Assembly (NCBI GenBank): GCA_029779435.1
Contig: JAKPAM010000174.1
Span: 1-37,555, forward strand
DNA: 37,555 nt
Reading direction: 5' to 3'
DNA from: Pseudomonadota bacterium
GTDB lineage: Bacteria; Pseudomonadota; Gammaproteobacteria; Burkholderiales; Burkholderiaceae_E
Below the pieces are notes generated by a model. It made no database searches and was not told the DNA's origin. It saw only the letters and a program-made list of their open reading frames with translations. This document shows, piece after piece, positions 15,879-24,669 of this stretch (positions are counted from its first letter, which is position 1; the number at the start of each line of letters is the position of its first letter). Position numbers and translations under genes: made by a program.

Positions 15879-17273
15879 TCAGTCATAAGTCTCGAGCTTG
15901 ATCTCGTCGAGCTTCCGATCGAGCGTCTTCTGGTCCAGCTTGACGTCCTCGCTGATCCAGTAGGAGACGACGCCCGGCCACAGCGCCACGACGACCACGA
16001 CGAGCAACTGCAGCACGATCCACGGGATCGCGCCCAGATAGATGTCTGAGCTTTTCACGGAAGGCGGCGCGATACCCCGGATGTAGAACAGCGCGACGCC
16101 GAATGGCGGATGCATGAAGCTCGTCTGCATTACCGTGCAAAGCAGCACGCCGAACCAGACCAGATCGATGCCGAGCGTCTTGGCGACGGGCACCAGGATC
16201 GGCACCAGGATGAAGGCGATCTCGAAGAAGTCGAGAAAGAAGGCCAGTACGAAGATGAAGGCGGCAACGAACAATAGAAATCCCAGTTGCCCGCCCGGCA
16301 GGCCGACCAGCAGATGCTCGACCCAGTGCCCGCCATCCATCCCATGGAAGACCAACGTGAAGATCGTCGAACCCATCAGGATGAAAAGCACCATCGCCGT
16401 GATCCGCATCGTCGACGCGCATGCCTGCCAGAGCAGGGCCCGCGACAGGCGGCGGTTGATCGCCGCCAGGATCACGGCCCCGACGGCTCCCATGGCCCCG
16501 GATTCGGTCGGCGTCGCCAGACCCGCCAGGATGGTGCCGAGAACGAGAATGATCAGGCCGCCCGCCGGAATCATTCCCCACAGCACTTGCCTGACCATCT
16601 TCCACTTGGGACCGCTGCGGGCCTCCTCCGGCAGCGGCGGCATCGCGCCGGGCTTCAAGACGGACAGCAACGCGATATAGGCGAGAAACGCGACGATCTG
16701 CAGGATCGACGGGCCGATGGCGCCGAGGTACATATCGCCCACGGATCGGCCGAGCTGGTCCGCCAGCACGATCAGCACCAGCGATGGCGGTATCAGTTGG
16801 GTAATCGTCCCCGAAGCGGCGATGACGCCGGTCGCCAATCGCATGTCGTAGCCATAGCGCGCCATGACGGGCAGCGAGATGACGCCCATGGCGACCACCG
16901 AAGCCGCGACCGTCCCGGTAATGGCCCCCAACACCGCGCCGACCAGGATCACCGCATAGGCGACGCCGCCGGGAATGCCGCCGAACAGCTTTCCGACGCC
17001 CTCGAGGAGATCCTCGGCGAGCCGACAGCGATCGAGGATCGCTCCCATCAACGTGAAGAACGGAATCGACAACAGAAGATCGTTGGTGACGATGCTGTGG
17101 AAGCGCAGCGGAAGCGCTCCGAGGAAGCTGGCGTCGAACTGTGCGGACGCGACGCCGATCGCACCGAATGCCAAGCCGACGGCCGCCAGCGTGAACGCCA
17201 CTGGAAAACCGATCAGCAGGAACACGACCATCGCCGCGAACATCAGCGGCGGCATCAATCCATATTCGAACAT
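15879..17273 (-). CDS. dctM: TRAP transporter large permease subunit (DctM)
   Basis: Inner-membrane protein of 464 residues with about 12 or more helices, the Na+-coupled translocation subunit of a TRAP transporter. Landmarks: MFAAMVVFLLIGFPVAFTLA at the start, IPFFTLMGAILDRCRLAEDLLEG, the GAVLGAITGTVAASVVAMG stretch, ASGTITQLIPPSLVLIVLAD, and the C-terminal MHPPFGVALFYIRGIAP. It lies 12 bp behind the DctQ gene and is the last gene of the apparent SDR-dctP-dctQ-dctM unit. AGGATCC is the only ribosome-binding-site-like sequence. It ends convergent with the oxidoreductase gene. Confidence 0.94.
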   Translation of the reverse strand: MFEYGLMPPLMFAAMVVFLLIGFPVAFTLAAVGLAFGAIGVASAQFDASFLGALPLRFHSIVTNDLLLSIPFFTLMGAILDRCRLAEDLLEGVGKLFGGIPGGVAYAVILVGAVLGAITGTVAASVVAMGVISLPVMARYGYDMRLATGVIAASGTITQLIPPSLVLIVLADQLGRSVGDMYLGAIGPSILQIVAFLAYIALLSVLKPGAMPPLPEEARSGPKWKMVRQVLWGMIPAGGLIILVLGTILAGLATPTESGAMGAVGAVILAAINRRLSRALLWQACASTMRITAMVLFILMGSTIFTLVFHGMDGGHWVEHLLVGLPGGQLGFLLFVAAFIFVLAFFLDFFEIAFILVPILVPVAKTLGIDLVWFGVLLCTVMQTSFMHPPFGVALFYIRGIAPPSVKSSDIYLGAIPWIVLQLLVVVVVALWPGVVSYWISEDVKLDQKTLDRKLDEIKLETYD

Positions 17274-17285
17274 GGTGGAAGGATC

Positions 17286-17825
17286 CTACTGGGCCGGCTT
17301 CTCGTAGCCGGTGTCGAGATCGAAACGCCCTCGCAGAGCGGCGATCCGCTTGATCAGTTCCGACACGCCTTGCAGCGTCAGCAGCCCGAACCCGATCGGA
17401 ATGAAGATCTTGGATGGCCAGACCGGCAGCCCGCCGGCGTTCGCCGACACCTCGTGGCCGACGTAGGAGTCGAACGCGAATCGCCACGAAAGCCAGGCCA
17501 TCAACGCGCAGACGGGAATCAGCATCGTGACGAGCCCCAGGACGTCGACCCACAGACGCCCGCGCTCGCCGAGGCTCGTATAAACGATGTCGATGCGGAT
17601 ATGCTCGTTGACGCGCAGCGTCGCCGCCCCCCCCAGGTAGATCATTGCGCCGAACAGCATCGCCTGCGCTTCGAGCCAGGCATTCGACCCGAGGTTCAGA
17701 CCGTAGCGCAGCAGCGCGTTGATCACGCAGACCAGCGTCGCGATGATGACCGTCATCGTCGCGAATCGCCCCGCGATCTCGTTGACGCGGTCGATCAGGC
17801 GACTGACGCCGAGCAGGCTGTCCAT
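17286..17825 (-). CDS. dctQ: TRAP transporter small permease subunit (DctQ)
   Basis: 179 residues with four hydrophobic helices (TMTVIIATLVCVINALLRYG, AQAMLFGAMIYLGGAATLR, VLGLVTMLIPVCALMAWLSW, IFIPIGFGLLTLQGVSELI). The motif RVNEHIRIDIVY between helices 2 and 3 is the usual DctQ signature. It bridges the binding protein and DctM in the membrane. Only 3 bp separate it from the dctP stop and 12 bp from dctM, so all three are co-transcribed. The C-terminus ends DTGYEKPAQ. Confidence 0.92.
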   Translation of the reverse strand: MDSLLGVSRLIDRVNEIAGRFATMTVIIATLVCVINALLRYGLNLGSNAWLEAQAMLFGAMIYLGGAATLRVNEHIRIDIVYTSLGERGRLWVDVLGLVTMLIPVCALMAWLSWRFAFDSYVGHEVSANAGGLPVWPSKIFIPIGFGLLTLQGVSELIKRIAALRGRFDLDTGYEKPAQ

Positions 17826-17828
17826 GGG

Positions 17829-18923
17829 TCAGCGTTTCACGCGGGCGAACTCGGCCTGGACGAAGTTGTCGTAGCCCAGTTCGGCGACACGGAACCACAA
17901 CAGCGTCTCGTTGCGGAACGCCCAATAGTGTTCCAGGATCTTCTTGAAGTCCGGGCTCTTCGCGGCCAGCTCGTCGAGAACCACCAGGTTCTCCTTGTAG
18001 GCGGCACTCAGGACATCGCGCGGAAGCGTCTTGAGTTCGACACCGAGTGCCATCAACCGTTTCAGTGCGGCCGCGTTCCGCGCGTCATAATGGGTCAGGA
18101 TCGCCTGGTCCTGCTCCACGGCCACCGCCTGGATCGCGGTCCGGTACCGCTCGGGCAGCGAATCCCACTTCTGCTTGTTGATGAAGTGGCCGGCCTGCAG
18201 GCCGCCCTCCTGCCAGCCGGGCGCGTAATAGTACTTCGCGACCTTATGAAGACCGAGAACCTCGTCGTCGAACGGGTTCGTGTATTCGACCGCATCGAGC
18301 ACGCCGCGTTCCAGCGCCGGATAGACGTCGCTGGCCGCGAGTTGCTGGGGGACGACGCCGAGCCGCTGCAGGACCTGGCCGCCGATACCGGAGATCCGCA
18401 TCTTGAGCCCCTTCAGGTCGTCGATGCTTTTGATTTCCTTCCGATACCAGCCGCCCATCTGCGCGCCCGTCATACCCATCGGCACGAAATGCAGGCCGTA
18501 TTTGGCGTGAAACTCGTTGAGCAGCTTCAACCCACCGCCGGCATGCAACCACGACGTCAACTGGCGGGTGTTCAATCCGAACGGAATCGCGGTGCCGAAC
18601 GCGAAGGCCGGATCCTTGCCGAAGTTGAAATAGGTAGCGGTGAAGCCCCCTTCGACGGTGCCATTCTGAACCGCGTCCGATACCGCCAACGGCGCGACGA
18701 TCTCGCCCGGCCCGAAGACCTGTATCTGCAGTTTGCCATCGGTCAGCTCGCCTACCCGCTGCGCGAAGGCCTGCATCATCGGCCACGAGCTGGCAAGCGT
18801 CTTGGGAAAGCTGCTTGCCCACCGCCACTTGATCTCGGGGTTCGATTGCGCGATCGCCGGTGCGCCGAGGATTGCGCCGGTCGTGCCGGCGCCCGCCAGG
18901 GCGGCGAACTTTCTTCTGTCCAT
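17829..18923 (-). CDS. TRAP substrate-binding protein, TakP-like (2-oxoacid type)
   Basis: Periplasmic binding protein of 364 residues. The N-terminus MDRRKFAALAGAGTTGAILGAPAIAQ has a twin-arginine-like RRKF followed by a hydrophobic stretch and an AxA cleavage site. The mature part starts NPEIKWRWASSFPKTL and contains FGPGEIVAPLAVSDAVQNGTVEG, FGTAIPFGLNTRQ, GAQMGGWYRKEI, DLKGLKMRISGIGGQVLQRLG, QQLAASDVYPALERGVLDAVEY and KYYYAPGWQEGG. This is the TakP/SmoM branch, whose characterised member binds pyruvate and other 2-oxoacids. The arginine in GLKMRI is the usual carboxylate anchor. The ATG at 18923 has TGGAGA at suitable distance; an upstream in-frame extension would bury the signal. The match in likely substrate with the neighbouring 2-oxoacid oxidoreductase is notable. 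Confidence 0.92.
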   Translation of the reverse strand: MDRRKFAALAGAGTTGAILGAPAIAQSNPEIKWRWASSFPKTLASSWPMMQAFAQRVGELTDGKLQIQVFGPGEIVAPLAVSDAVQNGTVEGGFTATYFNFGKDPAFAFGTAIPFGLNTRQLTSWLHAGGGLKLLNEFHAKYGLHFVPMGMTGAQMGGWYRKEIKSIDDLKGLKMRISGIGGQVLQRLGVVPQQLAASDVYPALERGVLDAVEYTNPFDDEVLGLHKVAKYYYAPGWQEGGLQAGHFINKQKWDSLPERYRTAIQAVAVEQDQAILTHYDARNAAALKRLMALGVELKTLPRDVLSAAYKENLVVLDELAAKSPDFKKILEHYWAFRNETLLWFRVAELGYDNFVQAEFARVKR

Positions 18924-19002
18924 GACTTCGTCTCCATTAGTAGGTCCGCCCCGGGTTCGCGACCCGGTGGCGCTTTGTCTGCCTCGAACCGTAACGCGAC
19001 TT

Positions 19003-19785
19003 TCAGACGACCGGGCAGCTTCCCCCATCGATGTTGATCGCGGTACCGGTCACGTAGCCGCCGGCATCGGACCCCAGCCACAACGCGGTACCGGCGAACT
19101 CTTCGGCCTTCCCCAGGCGACGCATCGGAATGCTCGCGCTGAACTCCTGCACGAACTGCTCGTACGGCTTTTCCGGGGCGCGAGCGCGATGAAGGCGATG
19201 CGTCTGCTGCGATTCGATCAACCCGACCAGCAAGGCATTGACGAGAATATTGTGCGGCGCTCCCTCGTTGGCCATGACCTTCATCACTGCCATGCCCGCC
19301 GCGCGGGTGACCGAAGTCGGGGCGGTATTGGCACCAGGTGCCTTGGCGTACGTATTGAGAACGTTGATGATCCGCCCCCAACGACGTTCCTTCATGCCGG
19401 GCCATACCAAACGGGCGAGGCGAAGGGCGGCGAACAGTTTCAGATCGAAATCGGCCTGCCACGCTTCGTCGGTGATCTCGACGATGGGGCCGAACGACGA
19501 CTTGCCAGCGTTGTTGATCAGGATGTCGACCCCACCGAAGGCCGCCTCGATCTGCTGATAGGCGCGCAGCACCTCGTCGCTCTTGCTGACATCGCACTGC
19601 ACCGCGATGACTTCGGCATGGGTCGACGAGACGATCTCGTCGCGTGCCTCGGCAAGCTTCTCCGCCCTCCTCGCCAGCAGGGCAACGCGGGCCCCCGCCC
19701 CGGCATAAGCGCGTGCGGTGGCCAGCCCCAAACCCTCGCTACCACCGGTGACGACGACGCGCCTTCCCTGTGCGGACAGTTCCAT
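19003..19785 (-). CDS. SDR-family protein lacking the usual catalytic tetrad
   Basis: 260 residues with a clear Rossmann start, TGGSEGLG (13-20), NNAG (91-94) and a family-typical C-terminus GYVTGTAINIDGGSCPV. The core catalytic motif is altered. Where SDRs have Ser, then YxxxK, this one reads NVLNTYAKAPGANTAPTSVTRAAG: Asn144 in place of Ser and Thr157/Arg161 in place of Tyr/Lys. Asn of the tetrad is also not evident (DFDLKLFAA). A Tyr146 is present nearby but out of register. It may bind NAD(P)(H) and act with other residues, or be non-enzymatic. CGGAGGAAAC precedes the ATG. It heads the minus-strand TRAP operon (79 bp before dctP), with Crp-like site 2 about 80 bp upstream. Confidence 0.88.
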   Translation of the reverse strand: MELSAQGRRVVVTGGSEGLGLATARAYAGAGARVALLARRAEKLAEARDEIVSSTHAEVIAVQCDVSKSDEVLRAYQQIEAAFGGVDILINNAGKSSFGPIVEITDEAWQADFDLKLFAALRLARLVWPGMKERRWGRIINVLNTYAKAPGANTAPTSVTRAAGMAVMKVMANEGAPHNILVNALLVGLIESQQTHRLHRARAPEKPYEQFVQEFSASIPMRRLGKAEEFAGTALWLGSDAGGYVTGTAINIDGGSCPVV

Positions 19786-19839
19786 GTTTCCTCCGATTGG
19801 ATTTTTCGCCCAGCAATGACGCGTGCCAGCGTGGAGGAC

Positions 19840-19845
19840 AGTCTA
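19840..19845 (-). promoter_or_regulatory. -10 box for the SDR-TRAP operon
   Basis: Minus-strand TAGACT (four of six) lies 30.5-35.5 bp from the centre of site 2, which predicts a start near 19833 and an operator at about -42. Confidence 0.4.
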
Positions 19846-19865
19846 ATGGCCGTGCCACCGCGAAG

Positions 19866-19885
19866 AATGTATACGGGGTTACATT
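19866..19885. promoter_or_regulatory. Crp-like operator, site 2 (SDR-TRAP / hydratase divergent gap)
   Basis: AATGTAT-N6-TTACATT, embedded in a longer perfect inverted repeat: AAGAATGTA (19863-19871), 8 bp, TACATTCTT (19880-19888). Same 7-6-7 geometry as site 1 and the same TGTA core. Its centre is at 19875.5. It lies between two divergent operons and could drive both. Confidence 0.75.
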
Positions 19886-19904
19886 CTTTCCTCCGCTCAG
19901 ACGC

Positions 19905-19910
19905 GATCAT
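19905..19910 (+). promoter_or_regulatory. -10 box for the hydratase operon
   Basis: GATCAT (four of six) starts 29.5 bp from the centre of site 2 on the plus strand, mirroring the minus-strand box. Predicted start is near 19917, leaving a leader of about 90 bases before the hydratase ATG. Confidence 0.35.
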
Positions 19911-20008
19911 TGATGTCGACGAAACGCTTGGCATGGACAATGCCGGATGATCGAGCGGCGAAGCCGGATCGGGCAGCCGCATTGCATCGAGCCACGAGGA
20001 GACCAGAC

Positions 20009-20764
20009 ATGACGATCGACGACGCGATCGCGATCCATCTGACCAGCGCCAAACAAGGCATACACGATGCGGAGCAGCTCCAGGGCCTTTCGATCGACGA
20101 GGCTTATCGCGTTCAACTTGGCATACTCGATCGGCTCGTCAATGGCGGACAGCGCCAGGCGGGATGGAAAGTCGGCCTCACGTCGACATCGCTGCAGAAG
20201 GCCGTGGGCTACCCCCAGCCGGTATTCGGCTATCTGCTCGAATCCGCCCGCCAGCCCAGCCCGGCATCCATTCCTCACGGCTCGCTTGTCCGTCCGGCCA
20301 TCGAAGCCGAGCTGTGCCTGACGCTCGGCGTCGACCTGCGCGGGCCGGGCATCTCGCTCGACGATGCCCGCGAGGCCATCGTGCAAGTTGCGCCCTCGCT
20401 GGAGATCATCGAGCGCCGACAACGCGGAAGGGACCTGGCACTAAGCCTCGTCGACAATGCTCAGCAGAAAGCCTTCGTGGTCGGCGATCCGATGATGGCG
20501 GACGGTCTCGACCTGGCGGCCGTCCAGGTCGACATCGGCATCGGCGGTCGCAGCGTCGCTCGCGCATTCGGATCGGAAGTATTGGGCAATCCGCTCGCAT
20601 CGATCGTCTGGCTCGCCAACACGCTTGCCGGCCATGGGCTGCATCTGGCGGCGGGCAGCGCGGTGATGTCCGGCTCGTTCACGGTTCCGATCGACGTCGC
20701 CGCCGGCGATTCGGTCAGCGCCGACTTCGGCGCGCTGGGATGCGTTCGCGCCACGTTCGCATAG
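20009..20764 (+). CDS. 2-keto-4-pentenoate hydratase (MhpD)-like hydratase/decarboxylase
   Basis: 251-residue member of the fumarylacetoacetase-like fold group that hydrates 2-hydroxy-dienoates to 4-hydroxy-2-oxoacids or decarboxylates 2-oxo-enoates. Signature: GWKVGLTS (near 52-59) and metal ligands Glu99 and Glu101 in AIEAELCLTLG with Glu132 in APSLEIIERR, followed by DNAQQKAFVVG and AGSAVMSGSFTVPIDVAAGD. All expected metal ligands are present. The ATG at 20009 has ACGAGGAGA upstream; the frame is open further 5' but runs through the promoter region. First gene of a two-gene unit with the dehydrogenase. The meta-cleavage name is only a family label, since no ring-cleavage dioxygenase is in the window. 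Confidence 0.9.
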   Translation: MTIDDAIAIHLTSAKQGIHDAEQLQGLSIDEAYRVQLGILDRLVNGGQRQAGWKVGLTSTSLQKAVGYPQPVFGYLLESARQPSPASIPHGSLVRPAIEAELCLTLGVDLRGPGISLDDAREAIVQVAPSLEIIERRQRGRDLALSLVDNAQQKAFVVGDPMMADGLDLAAVQVDIGIGGRSVARAFGSEVLGNPLASIVWLANTLAGHGLHLAAGSAVMSGSFTVPIDVAAGDSVSADFGALGCVRATFA

Positions 20765-20801
20765 CGATCGACACGCCCCTCACTCGCAACGGAACACGGT
20801 A

Positions 20802-21797
20802 ATGAATCTCGAAGTCGCGATCTGTTCGCCGGTCGTCAGAGAAGCCCTTCACGACAGCCTGCTCGCACTCGAAGGCATCGAACCATCGCTGATCGCCCCC
20901 GGCGACCTTCCTGATGCGGCGCTGGCGGCGGACGTATTGGTCCTGTCGGGAACGAACTACTCGCGCGAACTCGCGCAGGCCCTGGAAAGCGCCGACAGGC
21001 GTTGCCGATGGCTGCTGCTGCTCAGCGCCGGCTACGAACTGCTCGAGCAATACGGGGTCTCGCCATCGGTGCGCGTGGCCAATGCCGGATCGGTCTGGTC
21101 GCCCGTCGTGGCGGAACATACGATGGCCCTTCTCCTGGCCTTGGCCAGGCGGCTGCCGGCCGCCTTTGCCGCGCAGACGCGAAGCCGATGGGACGACACG
21201 ATCCGACGCGAGATGGGCGCACTGACGGCAAGCACGCTCGTCATCGTCGGCATGGGAAGCATCGGTGGAGAGGTCGCCCGCCGGGCGCGCGCCTTCGGCA
21301 TGACGATCATCGGCGTATCGAGAAGCGGCAGGTCCCACGCCGATGCCGATCGGATGTATCCGGTCTCCGAGTTGCGCGAGGCACTGGCGCAAGCCGATTT
21401 CGTGGTCGTCGCCCTGCCACTATCGAGCGGGACGAAAGGCATCATCGGCGCCGGAGAGCTGGCTGCCTGCGCCTCGCATGTTTCGCTCGTCAATGTCGGT
21501 CGAGGGCCGGTCGTCGACAGCGTCGCATTGGAGCAGGCGCTGAAGGCCGGGGTGATCCTCGGCGCCGGGCTCGACGTCACGGACCCGGAACCGCTGCCCG
21601 CCGACAGCGCGCTCTGGCAACTGCCGAACGTCATCATCACGCCTCATCTCGGCGGCGCGGCCCCGGCGCAGTACTACCGCAGGTTGACGGAGCACGTCAC
21701 GCGGAACGTCTCGGCAATCGCCGCCGGGACGCAGATCCGGGACCTCGTGGATACGAGCGGATTCGCCCACCCACGTTCCCAGGGCGAATCGCGCTGA
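20802..21797 (+). CDS. D-2-hydroxyacid dehydrogenase (NAD(P)-dependent)
   Basis: 331 residues of the D-isomer 2-hydroxyacid dehydrogenase family, which interconverts a 2-oxoacid and a D-2-hydroxyacid. N-terminal substrate domain with SAGYELLEQYG, then AEHTMALLLALARR. The cofactor domain has VGMGSIGGEVARR (Gly150, Gly152, Gly155). Catalytic Arg234 (NVGRGP), Glu263 (DPEPLP) and His282 (TPHLGG) are all present. After the second strand the sequence is GVSRSGR, with Ser-Arg in place of the Asp that selects NAD, so NADP is likely. It starts 37 bp after the hydratase stop, hence the same operon. Related proteins include glyoxylate/hydroxypyruvate reductases; the actual substrate is probably the pathway 2-oxoacid. 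Confidence 0.92.
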   Translation: MNLEVAICSPVVREALHDSLLALEGIEPSLIAPGDLPDAALAADVLVLSGTNYSRELAQALESADRRCRWLLLLSAGYELLEQYGVSPSVRVANAGSVWSPVVAEHTMALLLALARRLPAAFAAQTRSRWDDTIRREMGALTASTLVIVGMGSIGGEVARRARAFGMTIIGVSRSGRSHADADRMYPVSELREALAQADFVVVALPLSSGTKGIIGAGELAACASHVSLVNVGRGPVVDSVALEQALKAGVILGAGLDVTDPEPLPADSALWQLPNVIITPHLGGAAPAQYYRRLTEHVTRNVSAIAAGTQIRDLVDTSGFAHPRSQGESR

Positions 21798-21905
21798 CTT
21801 GCTTCAAGCCCGCCGGATACCAAGATCGGCATTGCGAACGAGCGGCTCGTGCCGGGACGCGGCGAAGCGGCCCGGCGGCGGACGTCACGTCGCCCCGGCC
21901 GCCGT

Positions 21906-21926
21906 GCGGGGGGCCGCGGCCCCCGC
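21906..21926. terminator. GC-only inverted repeat between convergent genes
   Basis: A 21-bp near-palindrome of G and C only, GCGGGGG... centred on CCGCGG, in the 137-bp gap between the dehydrogenase and icd genes. There is no T-tract, so it may mark Rho-dependent or weak termination for either strand. Confidence 0.4.
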
Positions 21927-21934
21927 GCAACGCG

Positions 21935-24169
21935 TCAACCGAGCTGCTTCAATGCCGCGTTGAACGTCAGGCTCGGCCGCATGACGGCTTCGGTCTTGGC
22001 CGGATCCGGACGATAGTAGCCGCCGATGTCCGCCGCCTTGCCCTGCACCGCCTTCATCTCGGCGATGATCTTGGCCTCGTCGTTGGCAAGCGCCTTGGCC
22101 AGCGGCGCGAACTTGGCGGCCAGCGCCGGATCCTCGGTCTGCGCGGCCAGCGCCTGTGCCCAGTACATCGCCAGGTAGAAGTGGCTGCCTCGGTTGTCCA
22201 GTTCGCCGGTCTTGGGCGACGGCCCCTTGTTGTTGCTCAGCAGCTTGCCGGTGGCCTCGTCCAGCGCCTTGGCCAGCAGCTTGGCCTTGGCATTGCCGGT
22301 CTTGATCCCCAGCTCTTCGAGGCTGACCGCCAACGCGAGGAACTCGCCCAGCGAATCCCAGCGCAGATGGTTTTCCTCGATCAACTGCTGCACGTGCTTG
22401 GGCGCCGAACCGCCGGCACCGGTCTCGTACATGCCGCCGCCGGCCATCAGCGGCACGATCGACAGCATCTTGGCCGACGTACCCAGTTCCATGATCGGGA
22501 ACAGGTCGGTCAGGTAGTCGCGCAGGATGTTGCCGGTGACGCTGATCGTGTCCTGGCCGCGGATCACGCGTTCGAGCGTGTACCGCATCGCGCGCACCTG
22601 GCTCATGATCTGGATGTCCAGGCCGCTCGTGTCGTAGTCCTTCAGGTAGAGCTTGACCTTCTTGATCAGCTCGTTTTCGTGCGGGCGATACGGATCGAGC
22701 CAGAACACGGCCGGCATGCCCGAGTTGCGCGCGCGCGTGACGGCCAGCTTGACCCAGTCGCGGATCGGCGCGTCCTTGACCTGGCACATGCGCCAGATGT
22801 CGCCCTGCTCGACGTTCTGCGACAGCAGCACTTCGCCGGTCGTCAGATCGACGATGTTGGCCACGCCGTCCTCGGCGATCTCGAACGTCTTGTCGTGCGA
22901 GCCATACTCCTCGGCCTGCTGCGCCATCAGCCCGACGTTGGGCACGGTGCCCATCGTCTTCGGATCGAACGCGCCATGCCATTTGCAGAAGTTGATCATC
23001 TCCTGGTAGATGCGCGCGAACGTCGATTCGGGCATCACGGCCTTGACGTCCTTCAGGCGGCCATCGGCCCCCCACATCTTGCCGCCGTTGCGGATCATCG
23101 CCGGCATCGACGCATCGACGATGACGTCGTTCGGCGAATGGAAGTTGGTGATGCCCCGGGCCGAATCGACCATCGCCAGTTCGGGCCGGTGCTCGTGGCA
23201 CGCGTGCAGGTCACGCTTGATCTCGTCCTGCTTGCTCTGCGGCAGCGCGGCGATCTTCGTGTACAGGTCGACCATGCCGTTGTTGACGTTGACGCCCAGC
23301 TCTTCGAGCAGCTTGCCGTGCTTGGCGAACGCGTCGCGGTAGAAGATCTTGACGCAGTGCCCGAACACGATCGGGTGCGAGACCTTCATCATCGTCGCCT
23401 TGACGTGCAGCGAGAACATCACGCCCGTCTTGCGCGCGTCCTCGATCTCCTTCTCGTAGAACTCGAGCAGCGCCTTCTTGCTCATGAACATCGAGTCGAT
23501 GATCTCGCCGGCCAGCAGCGACACCTTGGGCTTGAGCACCGTGACCTTGCCGCTCTTGCCGATCAGTTCCATCTTCACGTCGCGCGCCTTGTCCAGCGTC
23601 ATCGACTTCTCACCGTGGTAGAAGTCGCCGTGGTGCATGTGCGAGACGTGCGAGCGCGATGCCTGGCTCCACTCGGCCATCGAGTGCGGATGCTTGCGCG
23701 CGTATTCCTTGACCGCCCTGGGCGCCCGGCGATCGGAGTTGCCTTCGCGCAGCACAGGGTTGACCGCGCTGCCGGTCACCTTCGCGTAGCGGGCGCGGAT
23801 CTCCTTTTCCTCGTCGTTCTTCGGGCTTTCCGGATAGTCAGGAATATTGAAGCCCTTCTGCTGCAGTTCCTTGATCGCCGACATCAGTTGCGCGACCGAT
23901 GCGCTGATGTTGGGCAGCTTGATGATGTTGGCCTCGGGCTGGAGCGTCAGCCTGCCCAATTCGCCCAGCGTGTCGGGCGCGCGTTGCGCGTCGGTCAGGC
24001 GCTCGGGGAACTGCGCCAGGATGCGGGCCGCCACCGAGATGTCGCTCGTCTGCACGTCGACGTCGGCCGCCTTCGCGAAAGCGCGCACGACCGGCAATAG
24101 CGACGCGGTCGCGAGCATCGGTGCTTCGTCGGTCAGGGTGTAGATGATCTGGGAATTTCCGGTCGCCAT
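21935..24169 (-). CDS. icd: Isocitrate dehydrogenase, NADP-dependent, monomeric type
   Basis: Cytoplasmic TCA enzyme of 744 residues, isocitrate + NADP to 2-oxoglutarate. The length alone distinguishes it from the 410-420 residue dimeric form. The substrate loop [17 protein letters not shown] gives Ser134, Asn137, Arg141 and Arg147, matching with an offset of two the residues known in the Azotobacter enzyme. Other landmarks are [73 protein letters not shown] and [16 protein letters not shown]. The ATG at 24169 is preceded by GAGAGGTC. Transcribed alone. Upstream in-frame residues do not fit the family. Confidence 0.96.
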   Translation of the reverse strand: MATGNSQIIYTLTDEAPMLATASLLPVVRAFAKAADVDVQTSDISVAARILAQFPERLTDAQRAPDTLGELGRLTLQPEANIIKLPNISASVAQLMSAIKELQQKGFNIPDYPESPKNDEEKEIRARYAKVTGSAVNPVLREGNSDRRAPRAVKEYARKHPHSMAEWSQASRSHVSHMHHGDFYHGEKSMTLDKARDVKMELIGKSGKVTVLKPKVSLLAGEIIDSMFMSKKALLEFYEKEIEDARKTGVMFSLHVKATMMKVSHPIVFGHCVKIFYRDAFAKHGKLLEELGVNVNNGMVDLYTKIAALPQSKQDEIKRDLHACHEHRPELAMVDSARGITNFHSPNDVIVDASMPAMIRNGGKMWGADGRLKDVKAVMPESTFARIYQEMINFCKWHGAFDPKTMGTVPNVGLMAQQAEEYGSHDKTFEIAEDGVANIVDLTTGEVLLSQNVEQGDIWRMCQVKDAPIRDWVKLAVTRARNSGMPAVFWLDPYRPHENELIKKVKLYLKDYDTSGLDIQIMSQVRAMRYTLERVIRGQDTISVTGNILRDYLTDLFPIMELGTSAKMLSIVPLMAGGGMYETGAGGSAPKHVQQLIEENHLRWDSLGEFLALAVSLEELGIKTGNAKAKLLAKALDEATGKLLSNNKGPSPKTGELDNRGSHFYLAMYWAQALAAQTEDPALAAKFAPLAKALANDEAKIIAEMKAVQGKAADIGGYYRPDPAKTEAVMRPSLTFNAALKQLG

Positions 24170-24489
24170 GTATTGACCTCTCGGGGGCTTTTTGGAACAG
24201 ATGAAAGCGATCACCGATGGCCGCGCCCATCACGACGGGAACGCGCGTCGCGACAGCCCGCGGTGAGCGGCATGCGAGCTTGGATATTACTTGATCGAGG
24301 CCCTCGCTTCGATGGACGGAAATCATTTCCACGATATGGATTCGCGGTAATCGCGGCCATAAACGTTGCAAATGGCGCAAGTTTGACGATCTGGGACATC
24401 CAACGGCCATCGATGGTGTTCCAATAGCGCCCGATCCGCACCCAACCAAGCGCGGACATCTCCTCGTTTCGTATCGCTACCAGCCGCCG
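24170..24489. other. Leader/promoter region of icd
   Basis: About 320 bp less GC-rich than its surroundings, with no convincing gene. It contains a 13-bp palindrome GGAAATCATTTCC (24318-24330) some 150 bp upstream of the icd start, and a loose -10-like TAATAT on the minus strand near 24290. The palindrome is a possible operator. Confidence 0.4.
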
Positions 24490-24669
24490 ATGCCCGACAG
24501 TCCTGCCCAGTTGGCACCCCGTGCGACCCCGTCCGTCGACATTTCGCTGCCGCGTCCTCGCGCCGCCCGGCACGGGCACCGCCGCGCGCCCGAGCGCGTT
24601 CTGACCGATTGCGTCGGCATCGGGGTGCTGCTGTTCTGCCTGCTGATCCTGGTGCTCGCCGGCCAGTGA
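24490..24669 (+). CDS. Small predicted single-span membrane protein
   Basis: 59 codons: a proline/arginine-rich N-terminus (MPDSPAQLAPRATPSVD) followed by a helix VGIGVLLFCLLILVLAGQ ending at the stop. The hydrophobic tail is typical of tail-anchored or small regulatory membrane peptides. No clear ribosome-binding site precedes the ATG, and I recognise no family. Supporting its reality, a perfect 10-bp inverted repeat begins directly after the stop codon. Confidence 0.4.
   Translation: MPDSPAQLAPRATPSVDISLPRPRAARHGHRRAPERVLTDCVGIGVLLFCLLILVLAGQ

Noticed and set aside
16287..19037. 916-codon plus-strand frame opposite the TRAP genes
   Set aside because: Composition is dominated by Arg, Gln, His and Asp, typical of antisense translation; the TRAP subunits on the other strand are unambiguous.
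21002..24100. 1032-codon plus-strand frame across icd
   Set aside because: Antisense to the well-supported isocitrate dehydrogenase gene; Arg/His/Leu-rich with no recognisable motif.
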